Below are positions 1-10,200 of a stretch of DNA of 64,000 nucleotides, piece after piece. Each line of letters opens with the position of its first letter. The stretch's first letter is position 1. The translations under genes were made by a program, and so were the position numbers. Origin of the DNA: Acholoe squamosa (taxonomy: Eukaryota; Annelida; Polychaeta; Phyllodocida; Polynoidae); assembly GCA_949317995.1 (NCBI GenBank), contig OX439044.1, positions 31,072,733 through 31,136,732 of the forward strand. Direction: 5' to 3'. The notes below the pieces were generated by a model. That model did no database searches. It was not told the origin of the DNA and saw only the letters and a list, made by a program, of their open reading frames with translations.

Positions 1-543
1 TTTGAAAAGGCGTCTCGTAAGAAAGGGGATGCATGGACATATAAAAAGATATGGTGGAAAAATTAAAACCAGGGTCCGGGGATGTAAGTCATACTGTATG
101 GGAAATTCTTAAGATACACATTATATAAGTACTACATTTTTCTCCAAGAAAGAATATTTGGGTAAATATACAGGCATTTCGGAATGAGAAAATTCTGAAA
201 TCTGGCAAAATTCTGAAAAGTTCCACCCCTGTATTATTATCATTATTATTATTTATTGCACGGAATCGTCCCGAGGGGATGTTTTTCTGCGCACACATTT
301 GGTACAGTACAGTTGTTCAGGGATGTGGCATGTGTGTCCTTGGTTGGTAGAACAATTCCAGTGCATATGTAAAAACATAAGGGTAACACAAAGAACACAA
401 ATCTTACAAGTAAATGAATAAATAAATTCAAAAATATGTCAGTTCAGCGTGATCTGCAAGAAGGAGGTTATGGCTAGGTGTTCTTATTAATTTTGATTGC
501 TGCAACGGTACTGATAAGAGACAATTATGCAGCCCAGATGGTA
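1..543. other. Non-coding, inferred intron of the P3H/CRTAP-like gene
   Basis: This stretch lies downstream of exon 1 of the minus-strand P3H/CRTAP-like gene and is read as part of its first intron. The only structured element I see is a short impure TTA/ATT run near 231-254. No exon, RNA gene or transposon end could be supported. Confidence 0.5.
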
Positions 544-1078
544 TTACAGTTGTAGGAATTTATCTGCAGCATGTTTGAATCGTCGCCTGGTTGGTAGGCA
601 TTGTGTTTTATGGTCTAGTGTATCCCAGAGAGTGACACCCCGATAGTAAGGTGACTTCTGGTAGAAGCTAGTATTAGCTCTCCTTTTAGCAAATTTTATT
701 TTCCTCCCGCTGAGCTAAAGCCTCTCCATTGACAGATTTTTTCCACATGAGAATTAGTAGTTGTAACTTTCTCCTATACTCTAGCGAGTCTATTTGACAT
801 TGTCTATGAAGCTCAATAATGCTTATTTGCCTGATGCCAACACTCAAACAGACATGCAGGGCATGGTTTTGCATACACTGAACTAGATCATATGCATGGG
901 CACTTCCAGTGTAAAATGAGCAATACTCTATGCTCGGTAGAATCATGACCTTGTAGACACGCAGACTAATGTCCCTAGACATGCACTTTCGTAGCTTACT
1001 CAACTTATACACTTTATTGCTAAGTGATTTTTTAACTTTTGACATATGCAGGTTCAGGCTTAGGTGACTGTCCAATTC
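544..1078 (-). pseudogene. Non-LTR retrotransposon reverse transcriptase, C-terminal fragment, frameshifted
   Basis: Read on the minus strand from 1078, this encodes the 'thumb' and C-terminal part of a LINE-type reverse transcriptase: LDSHLSLNLH, then KLSKLRKCMSRD, VYKVMILPSIEYC, and LLILMWKKS. The first frame ends at a TGA near 686. In the next frame the family's usual tail continues at once (SPYYRGVTLWDTL and a TRRRFKHAADKF end) to a TAA at 544-546, so there is a frameshift in the A-rich run near 690-700. The fingers/palm region with the YADD motif, the endonuclease and a 5' end are all missing, so the copy is 5'-truncated and dead. Similarity begins just after a CAG preceded by a pyrimidine-rich tract, probably by chance. 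The clade cannot be fixed from this fragment. It sits in the inferred first intron of the P3H/CRTAP-like gene. Confidence 0.8.
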
Positions 1079-1349
1079 CTGTAAAAAGAAATAAAATATT
1101 ATCCTAGCTTGTGTATTTGTTTCTCTAATACACGTTTCATGATGGACAAACTGTTCTCTCTCATCTGCTCCTTTGGAGAAAGTTCTTGAATAATCATTTA
1201 ATAGATTAGTGGGGCTTCAATTAGAGTGGTAATTAGGCATTAAGTAGCCATTATTAGAGTAAACACCAACTATTTTTTGGGGTTGCTTGCCGCGTAGTGG
1301 CCGGGAGCGCAGCGACTGTAGCAACTTCATTATGTTTTCGGTTTGTCAG
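1079..1349. other. Intronic, no gene seen
   Basis: This is AT-rich up to about 1290. It then turns CpG-rich (a short block around 1289-1312 with several CG dinucleotides) leading into the CRE cluster. No coding or repeat structure was recognised. Confidence 0.5.
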
Positions 1350-1416
1350 TGACGTCACCGTCACATTGTGACGCAATTTGTGACGTCATATGTCGGCCGT
1401 GACGTCACACGTCACC
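1350..1416. promoter_or_regulatory. Cluster of CRE (TGACGTCA) sites
   Basis: Three perfect 8-bp CRE palindromes TGACGTCA occur at 1350-1357, 1381-1388 and 1400-1407. Related words lie between and after them (CCGTCAC, GTGACGCAA at about 1368, ACGTCACC at 1409-1416). This is seen directly. The family of binders (CREB/ATF and the ER-membrane bZIPs of the CREB3L class) is established knowledge. The inference is that this is an enhancer or alternative promoter about 1.6 kb inside the P3H/CRTAP-like gene, whose product acts in the ER on collagen. Confidence 0.6.
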
Positions 1417-2557
1417 GCAGAGTGGCAACTCCTATCCGTGGTCCTTGCCACATTCTTTTTGTTAGGTACACCTGAGTTGATGTCCAATTAACTACAGATA
1501 TGTTATCTCTGAAGAAAGTGGACACTTGAATGCAAAAAGAAGGAAAATATCAGGACCCGCAAAGCCTGGCCTAACTCAAAGCAGAGAGAGGCTGTCACAG
1601 GTAACAACAACAGGTCTAGATGGAGGGTTGTAACTAGGGGTAGAGCCCCTGTTAAGATTAGCATCACCAGAAGTTAGGGGGACAGACTCTGAAGGTAGAG
1701 TTTCAAGCGTGATAAGTAGCACCTGTCCTACCATTATACATCATTCATGTATTTATACTCAAGCATCTCGGGCCGGGATCTCGGGCAGTCGTCCAACCTG
1801 TTCTCAAGCACTCCAAGCCCCACCCTCTCCACTCAAAGCGTGTACCATTTTGACAGAGTTATTTATGCACATCCGACACCATACAACAAAAAGGGAATAA
1901 AGATTGAGACACTCAGACAGCCAATGATCTGGCTGTATTCTCCAGTGTATACGTGACTGACTTCCTTTGACTAAAGCCCATGCTAAAAATACCTTGTCTA
2001 GTAGCCTAGGTAGCTGGTTGTGACCTGGTGGTAACCTAGTTTAGACTCACCGACCCAGTTCATCTTGCATCTACAACTCATGTCCTAAGGCGAAACGCAC
2101 GACTCTTCTTTGAAAACAACTTTTTAACATGACCATGCCAGGTCTACCGGCAAAACTAGATTGTATGAAGCCCCTTCAAATGTGGTAAATAGATGAGGAT
2201 AAGTAAGATGGCACAATTCAAACTTTACAGGGTCTTCGTTTGGGATCTGAATGAGGGTTGTGGTGGAGGCCCGGGGTGGAGGGCTGTGGGGGTGGGAGGG
2301 GTGCATGAATCTCAGCTGGTCTGGGACTGCAAGACGTTTATTTTACACCCCCTGTCTGGTGCTATGTAAACATTGAGGTCACGCAAATCATGGTCTACGT
2401 GGTGCCCTGCACGACCTAGCCATGCATGCAACTCTTCAAGAAACGTCGATTGCAAAGTGCTCCTAATTGACCTAAGTTAGCCGACACACCCTAGATTAAA
2501 CTGAAATAGCATTGCCATTGGGGCTAAAATTAGAATAATAAGACGATCAAGACCCAC
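1417..2557. other. Intron 1 (proximal part) of the P3H/CRTAP-like gene
   Basis: This runs from the splice donor of exon 1 (GTGGGT on the minus strand, at 2557-2552) into the intron. A purine-rich G/T stretch at about 2255-2310 is the only composition change. No exon or mobile element was recognised. Confidence 0.55.
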
Positions 2558-3013
2558 CTTGTACGCACACATCTGAAGGTAGTGGTGGGGTTCTAGATTT
2601 TTCATGTCATACTCGGTCCTCTCTTCTAGAAGTATTTTACGGTGTCCAAATTTCTCTTTCTTGCATCTGCGGAGGCAGTCAGACCTCCTAAGGGTGATGT
2701 CATAGAATGCCATGTCCACAAATTGTTTCATATCGATGTTTGTTTTGCTCTCAGTATTGCATTTGATGCGACAGTCTGTCAAAACATCGTGATACATTTT
2801 GTAGTCGTCCAGAGCGGCATTCATGAATTTTGCACACTCGAACCATCTTCCAGTGTTGTAAGCGTCTACGCCTTTCTTGTATAGTATATTATACGTCTCT
2901 GCTGGTTCCTCAGCGCCAGATTTTGCAACAAATAATGCGATGATAACTCCTTGGAACAGCAAAAATCCCATCGCAAACGGTAAACTCAGAGCAGAAACTC
3001 GAATCGCTGCCAT
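2558..3013 (-). CDS. Leprecan/CRTAP (prolyl 3-hydroxylase) family protein, first coding exon
   Basis: The product belongs to the ER-resident family that includes prolyl 3-hydroxylases and CRTAP, which modify and chaperone procollagen. The exon encodes 152 residues from an ATG in good context (AACATGGC) to a phase-0 donor, ACAAG then GTGGGT. Residues 1-34 form a signal peptide with a hydrophobic run at about 11-30. The mature part starts with a TPR-like helix pair (YNILYKKGVDAYNTGRWFEC, residues 41-60). Two CxxxC motifs follow, CRIKC (81-85) and CLRRC (113-117), and then EPHHYLQMCAYK (141-152). Paired CxxxC motifs and a 'P-Y-x-Y/F-L-Q-x-A-Y-x-K' segment ending the first exon are typical of this family's N-terminal domain. 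The catalytic 2-oxoglutarate oxygenase region, if present, lies beyond the left edge, so I cannot tell an enzyme (P3H) from CRTAP or SC65. The reading frame runs about 26 codons past the donor, but that part is intron. The gene is head to head with the ephrin. Confidence 0.85.
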
Positions 3014-3827
3014 GTTGGACGGAAGTCCTGTCGTGTGGCACTGTCCGCGGTAATGGTATTTGAGCGTTCTGATTGGTCGAGTGGTGCCCTATTTAGTTTG
3101 ACCTATTTTCAACTTTTGCACCAGTGAAGCCACGCCCTCAGGCAAGCACCTGTGGCTGTTGTTTTGATCGCGATCGCCACTGAAACAATCTGATTGTAGC
3201 TACCATGTAGATGAAGTAAACATCAAATTCTATAGAAAGCATACCACTTTGTCTTACGATAACAGAAGAAGCATATAAGCACCGAAATAGTACCAAATCA
3301 TGTCGATAGCACTGACGAGAAGCCCACTCAGTCGCGAGCTGTCAATCTCGACATTCGTAGTCACTGGGCGCGACATTCGGCACTTGATCTGTCAAATGTT
3401 CCCTCCGTGTTTTCTCATTGTTTCTGTTAGTTTTCCCATTCAACCACCTCCCAGACAAATGAACATGCTTGGGATTACTCGTGTAGATGAAAAATAAGAA
3501 AAAGCTTCATAGAATAACTCTCTGAACACCCCCTAAACCCCACTGTCATATACCGTGCCGATGTAAACAAACCACACCGTGCACACGCCCCCTCTAGCGG
3601 ACGTCACACAAATGAGTCCACGTGACGGAGCCAGCCGTCCCCGCATGTAGTTAGTCTGAGTTGATGCATGGGAGGTGTTGGACGCGGTGTGTAGTTGCTA
3701 CCATCTCCTTCTCAACTTTGTGATTCTATTCTCACCAGGATTCTACGTCGATGAACGTCCATGTGGCCTCCCGATGTTGCCACTAAGAGCACCTTGTCGG
3801 CTGCGGAGTAGCTGTGTCCGCCCCAAG
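3014..3827. promoter_or_regulatory. Divergent promoter region between the P3H/CRTAP-like gene and the ephrin
   Basis: The two start codons are 814 bp apart and face away from each other. Near the minus-strand gene there is a CCAAT box (ATTGG on the plus strand, 3072-3076), about 60 bp upstream of its ATG. A forkhead-type word TGTAAACA lies at 3562-3569. CpG density rises from about 3000 through about 4290, as in an unmethylated promoter. No convincing TATA box was found (GCATATAAGC near 3271 is weak). Sharing of one bidirectional promoter is inferred from the spacing. Confidence 0.6.
3690..3738 (+). other. Predicted 3' splice site in the ephrin 5' UTR
   Basis: A pyrimidine-rich tract runs from about 3701 and ends in TTCTATTCTCACCAG (AG at 3737-3738), ahead of GATTCTACG. 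It would open the exon that carries the ephrin start codon, with a non-coding first exon further upstream. This is a sequence-based prediction. Alternatively transcription starts close to the ATG and the site is unused. Confidence 0.4.
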
Positions 3828-3928
3828 ATGCCGTGGTTTATACTGTGTGTTTGGTGGACGTTATTACTGGCCGCCGCCGTGGACTGCATAAACCTACCGC
3901 CGATACACTGGAACACGTCAAATCCAAT
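3828..3928 (+). CDS. Ephrin, first coding exon (signal peptide and start of the receptor-binding domain)
   Basis: Ephrins are cell-surface ligands of Eph receptor tyrosine kinases in cell-contact guidance. The exon encodes a signal peptide (MPWFILCVWWTLLLAAAVDC), followed by INLPPIHWNTSNP. This matches the start of every ephrin ectodomain, with the W-N-[ST]-S-N-P box and an N-glycosylation sequon N-T-S. The exon ends at 3928 with the donor GTGAGT, phase 2, so the residue after Pro is split. Vertebrate ephrin genes also end exon 1 close to this box. I chose the ATG at 3828 because it has A at -3 and directly precedes the hydrophobic core. An in-frame ATG at 3774 has a poor context and would put a basic stretch before the signal peptide. 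Whether it is A-type (GPI) or B-type (transmembrane) is decided by exons outside the window. The next ephrin exon (conserved cysteines, about 290 bp in relatives) is not seen up to 64000. Confidence 0.8.
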
Positions 3929-4290
3929 GTGAGTACTACTGCTCAGAATCTATCTCCCGTCTATCTCCTCCTCAATTGGTTTGGTTTCAGCTTGGATTTA
4001 CGATTGCAGCAGGGAATGGATACCCAGGAAAACTACCAGAAGATCACCTACAGTATGTGTGCTGTCCTAGCTGTGTGTCATCAATGGATTTAGGGGAAGT
4101 TAGGAGGGAATTGATGTGATATCAGCACAGGTGTGCCTCGACCCAGGCCCGGCGGGGCCTGAGTGGTTCGCTGCCGGGAAGAGGTCCGTCAATGCCGGGC
4201 CGGCTCCCCGGAGTCTCTTGCAACTTGACCCGGCGTTTTTAGGAGCCTTCTTTCTCACTGGGCGTAGAAACCCGCAGCATTGTGATTGCA
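3929..4290. other. CpG-rich 3' shoulder of the promoter region
   Basis: This is GC- and CpG-rich, particularly 4135-4235 with repeated CCCGG/GCCGGG words, directly behind the ephrin exon. It looks like the downstream edge of a CpG island. It contains an open frame on each strand, but neither resembles a known protein. Confidence 0.5.
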
Positions 4291-7200
4291 TTGGAGTGTG
4301 TATTAGACATGTATTGGAGTCCTACAGTATTGCCCGTCCATGGAATTGTAATGGCCCAGTGTCCGCATGTACACAGCCTGTCACAGGTGTTACTTGATTA
4401 AATGTAGGACCTACTTTAATAGGCTTATGTTATTGTACCTTATCAATGAAATTGTATACCGGTATCTAAGGAACCAAGATTTTATCTTTTCTGGTGCAAG
4501 TATTAAATGCATTACATAGGCCGAAATACCTGCCTGCTCACAGGCAGGATCCAAGATGTATACAAGTCTATAGTGGTACAAACACATGGCTAGTCTGAAC
4601 TAAGTACTCACTTTCAGTTCCTGGAAATTGTCCCTCCTATTCACAAACATGTAGTTTTCATGTACATCAGCTTATATTGACTGAAACATGAGATATATCC
4701 AATAAATCTGACATGTTTATCTTGAGCTTAGATATCACTACCTCAATGGCCTCCATTGTCAACATCTTGTGCTGCTACCTTGTGTTAGACTGCTCTTGAA
4801 ACATAGGGCTAACCAACCAAGAATAGTGTAGTCTTTTTGGCACTAGGTGGCTACACCTGGCTTCAAGATGGCCGACAATGATTTGGAGTTAGGGAGGGAG
4901 ATTTGAAAATCACCTGGATTATTAATTATTACAAGTATTTCAAGTGCTTTGTGTATTGTGAATCTTTGGATATACATTGAGGGAAGTGTTGGTGGAAGCA
5001 TTGGACCTGACAGTAAGTACTTCTGTGAGAACTGGGCACTCAGCCAATCTGGCTGACCAAACAGACTACAACAGACACACTTGGTCTCTGAGGTTCCCTC
5101 AGAGCGTCTACGGAGTAGCATTACAGAGATATGGAAGCATGGAATAAGGTGGTTTTAAAGGTTGAATTAAATAGGGCCACATATGCACTATGTAGGATAG
5201 GAATCAGTGATGATATAAAGGTATTATGTGATAGGCATATGGAATGTGCAATCATGGGGGAAGATATGGTGCAATCAGCATTAGTCCTCATTATCTACAG
5301 CAGGTTGAGATGCCTTAATTATGATGTAGGATCTGTCACTAAAAGGAGAACTTGGATGATCCTTTGGTCTAGTGAATGTAGGATCTAAGCCTATAGGCCT
5401 ACTGATTTAAACTTAATTTATGACATAGGATAAAATGTATAGGCTATGGAAATCATAGGATGACCAATGTTTAAAGTTGACACATTTAAGAGTTAAATCA
5501 CTTCCTTTCCTAAGTAAGCTGGACATATTAACTTTTATCTCCTAAAAGAACTTAGCTTACTTAGCTTTTCCAATATTGTATTCAAGTGAAAGCATGGATT
5601 CAGAACAGTAATGCTGATATGATGGAGGTTAGGGGGCGGAGCTGGTCTGTGGCCTACAGTTAGCTTTAGCTAAAGTCATAAAGTAGGCCATATATATCAG
5701 TCCACCTAGAATATCTACATGTATAAACCATTTATCATGTGCTGATTTGGGGAGGGATTATGGTAATGTCGGATGCAGAGAGCCATGTAGTCCTATTTTA
5801 GTTTGACCTGGGAAGTAAAAAATTGCCCTAACCTAGAACCACTGTGGCGAACATGTGTGTGATCATCATAATCTGAGCGCCGATACAGTGTGTGACCGAT
5901 CCTGTATTACCCCCCCCCCCCCACCTTTCCATTGGATCACACAATATAAACCATGGGATCATACCCCAAACCACCTAAGCTGTACTAGTATTCACAAGAA
6001 TATAAGGAATCCATTAAACCCAAGACAGGTCATGAATGATCAAGAGATTTTGTAAAAACACGTGTAAGATGACACCTGTGTCTTTGAATCCGGAATTTCA
6101 TGCGAACAAATATAGGGTACCAGTGAAACAGATATAGGGTATATAATATCCCACCTCATACCTATTATTCACCTTTCGTGGAGTATTTTCTGATCTAGTG
6201 TTCAAAGTAAAAGACAAAATAGCCATGGGTACATCTTTCAACAGACCCTGGGGCAGGCACATATACTATCCCAATGGTCACAGCCTAATAAGTAGGAAGC
6301 TCAGTCCCTATTGTCAATGTCAACTCTAAATGTCAAGACACCATATGTTATTGGGTAAGCAGTCAGTCTGAAGAAAGACATGGTAGGGATATAAATCTGA
6401 AAGTATACACCCTTATGCCACCCCTTCAGAGATTGAAGGGACGTAAAATCGAGTGAAAACTCAATCATTTTTATATTTTCTAAATATACAGACTGGGTAA
6501 AAAAAAAACAACCAGAAAGTTAAGTATCACAAAACACATTGTATCAAGATGCAAGTCAAGTCCCTCGTTCGTTCCATGTCTTGTCAATGGGGAAGGCCAA
6601 AACAGTGTTTGAATCGATTTTAGGTGTCCCAAGTGGGGCCCAAGTGTATGGTCTGAAGATCTTGGGAAGACAGCGTCCCAGACGGTGGAAGTTGGGGCCA
6701 CTGCACGAGGGCGCCCTCTTTGGGGCAAAAACCATGGACATTCCGCCTTCAGTGCGACCCTGCCCTGTTCCCTTCCAGCATAAGGGGAGAGGAACTTCAC
6801 ATTGGAAATTCAAAGTGCAAATCTGGTTTCTAGCCTCCTCGGAGAATCCCCTGCACACCCCAGACCAGGGCAGTCTGTGCAGAAAAAGCCGAAGTGTCAG
6901 TATTTCCCTATGGCCGATTGTTGATTGTCAACAAGGCGAAGGGGGCTGGCTGGAGTTGGCCGTGTGTTTGCGCTTCGCACTGTTGAGAAAGACTAGCTTT
7001 GTCCGCTTGGCCACACCTCGGCTATGCTTACAGAATATAATCCTGCCGGAGAGCCTTGGATCTGGGGCCTGAATAAGTGATTTTTCATACGTCAAAGGGA
7101 TTATGCCCCTTGAAGGGAGTGAGAATTTTTACATCTGTTTTAGAAGGTCTAATGTTCAACTCACCCCTTTAACCCTGTTTTCCCTTACATTCCTACATTT

Positions 7201-10200
7201 TTCCATTCTCAAGATCAGCTGGAAAAGGTGGGGATAATAGTGCGGAGTGGGGGGGGGGGGGTGTCTAGATAACCAAAGTGAATTTGGTTATGGACGTGTC
7301 CAACAGAGCTCTGATGACTCTGTCAATGCATGTGAGCACAGGATTACCACATACCTCAGGGCTATCAGGTGACACCATGAGAACGCCTTTCTGGATCTCA
7401 GTAATGTTTCATCTCACCTTAAAACACTTATATCTGAGGGTTACGTATAAGGACATGTATTGAAGATTCACCACTTAAATTGCCTTGTAAATATGTACAT
7501 TTATACATGGTCGCAATCAGATTGACACAATGTTAGTTTCTTCTAGTATCAAGACAATTTTTGTGTAATAAATCCATCTGTGTCTGATATAATATTATGA
7601 AACTACCACGCACAATACACAGACCTGAATGCCCAGTATATTATACAAATAATTGAAATATACCCATTTAAATATGGATCTGAGCGAAGAACAGAACAGT
7701 CCTCCTATGTCACGCCCCTTTAATGTAGAAATGAATAGCATATTAATCATTTGGCGAGTAGTTTAACTGCCCCTTGATAGGCGTAACATGTCAGAATCAT
7801 TGCACTGAAAATGTCCACTGGTTCCTTAAGGGTTGGATAATGTACAACATCCATTGGTGGTCATGATAGATGAATGCAGCCTTGATAGTCATACGACTAT
7901 TGGGTCGCCACGATGCACCAGTGCATTAGTATGAATAGAAATAGGAAGCCTCATAGACCTACTATGTATCAATGCATCATAACGAGAAGTGAACAATTCA
8001 AGGCATCGTGCGACCCTTAAACCGCTAGTGGAGTTGGTAAGGCCTGTCACGATGATGGAATTATTGCAGACATTAAGTCACCTCCTGTGCATTAAAGTGG
8101 AATAAGTTTTCATGTGGTGTGGTTTGAGGCCTGCAAGTTGTAGTCACAGCAGCATATGGAATATGGATAAAGCCATTAAATTGATATATTGTGATTACAT
8201 GTAGGTTTTTTTTTCTTATTTGGCTTGTACTATTTCCTCTGCACATGAATATGGTCATGTGAATCTTAATTTAGGACGATTTAGTTTGCATGATAATGAC
8301 ATGTGCATTTAGTATGTACCAGTATTTGGTGTACATGAACATAAATATACAGTCATAATATGCCAATATGATAACGTGATGTCTCATAAAACATTCAGCT
8401 TGATAACGTGGACATTATACCATTTACATCCACTCATGATCTACTATTACAGTCTGGCACAGAAAGTGTCAAATGAAAGGGGTCTATATCTGATATGAAA
8501 ATATTTCGAATACTACAACTCTCAAAACTTCCCTGGTGTCCTCACTACATCTCCTACATCATACTACATGTAGATGGCATAGGTCCGGGAGGTAAGGAGT
8601 GCGGTCGGGTCCTGTAAGCCTGGGATCCCGGGGGCAGTCAGTGCGCCCACCCCACAATATATGTTGTAGGATCGGACTGAAGAGACATTTCAGTCAGTCC
8701 AACCCGCATCGTCCTGTCAAGTATGAGAGCTGCATTCCCACACAATGGAAAAGTGGACCCAAGCACCACTTTCACCACCACCTATATATACTATACCACC
8801 ACCTCTGTCCCACCATCACATCCCCCAGTCTCATCAGCCATCCTAATGCATCCACCCCCCCTACTCCTCACTAATTACCTATCCAAATGAGCAGCGCTTA
8901 ATTAGAGTTGGGATGGGGGGGGGGGGGTAAACTGGCAGCCGCAGGCAGGCACAAGAGGACACATCAGGGTCATGGTCCCTTCCCTCCCGAGACCCCAACC
9001 GTGGGTGCCCCCGGCCCCGGACGCCTCCCGCCCCGGGCCCTGACAGGGGAGGCCCGGCCTGAGGTGGCCCAGGGCGGTCTAGGCTGCGTGGAGATTAGGG
9101 GGCGTAGATTAGCACCAGAGTGGCTGGATTTAGAAGATGTCAGGGGTCTGAAGATGGCAGGAGGTTTGTAGCTGATTGGGTCACTGTTTACTTCTCAGGT
9201 GATGGAGGAGATTATGGTTAATTAGATTATGTGGATGGATATGACCGTGTGAAAGAGAGCATTTGGGGTTATGTGTGGCATGGCTTGTTTGTAACCTCAC
9301 TGGTAATAGACTAAACTCATAAAGTTTTCTACACTTAATTCAAGTCTAAAGTTGTGACTCAATACCAGAGTGACTTGACAAAGGCCCAATTAAGGGCTAT
9401 CCAGTGATCAAGAAGTAGAAAGAGTGTTAGAGAAGCCCTTTCATCAATAGCTGATAACTCATAGCTTTAATACCCGGGTTTAATTCTCAGTTGATGGACC
9501 ATTGAGACTAGACAAACTGTGTAACCCTCCTTGGATGGACAGCACCTCAGGCTCAGCCTAACCTAAGCCACAAATAAATGCAAAATATGACCATTTTCTA
9601 AACATGACCGACTTTTACTCAAGATAACTAACCCTGTTATCATGTCGTCAGCAGTGTTATCATTGATTGATGGGGGGAGCTGTAGTCTCATGCCAGAATG
9701 TTTATCGAACCAATTTTGAACTTTAGATTCAAAGTGAACATGGTTTGATTGATGTTGAACGTATAGAATAACAGTATGATAATAGGAAACTGATACGAAT
9801 GTAGGTTATTTATTCATGGGGTCCTTTTAAAAAAAAAAATATTGCTCTTTTGTCTGTGCTTCCCATTAAATGGTAAATTGCTTACCCGATAATGATTAAA
9901 ACCCTGTGAGATGGTGGGTTCATTGTGCCTGGCAGTGAGCCTGACCATATTGGTCTCACAGTTTGGCATCCATCTGTCAACCCTTTCCAACCCCCTGCTG
10001 TGTATTACGTAGTCCGACTGTCACATGCTCATAAGGTGCAGTAATTTGTGACAGGGAGTGGTGGCGAGGATGGGAGGAGGGGGTTGACATTACATGTACC
10101 AGGTTAACCTGTTGTCCATCCCCTCCCATCCTCCCCATCATCTTGTTATCACCTGTGTACTGATTACAGGTGTGACCTGCACCTTCACAGTTTACACACA

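Noticed and set aside
2642..2884. Plus-strand open frame
   Set aside because: It is the antisense of exon 1 of the P3H/CRTAP-like gene.
6539..7072. Open frame of 177 codons
   Set aside because: No recognisable domain, and both strands are open here. A frame this long is not surprising once in 64 kb.
9420..9495. Possible tRNA-derived SINE head (GGGTTTAATTCTC as B box)
   Set aside because: The A box is too degenerate, and no tail or second copy was seen.
10065..10135. Inverted GGATGGGAGGAGGGG-type sequence
   Set aside because: Low-complexity purine/pyrimidine tracts pair easily. No element borders were visible.
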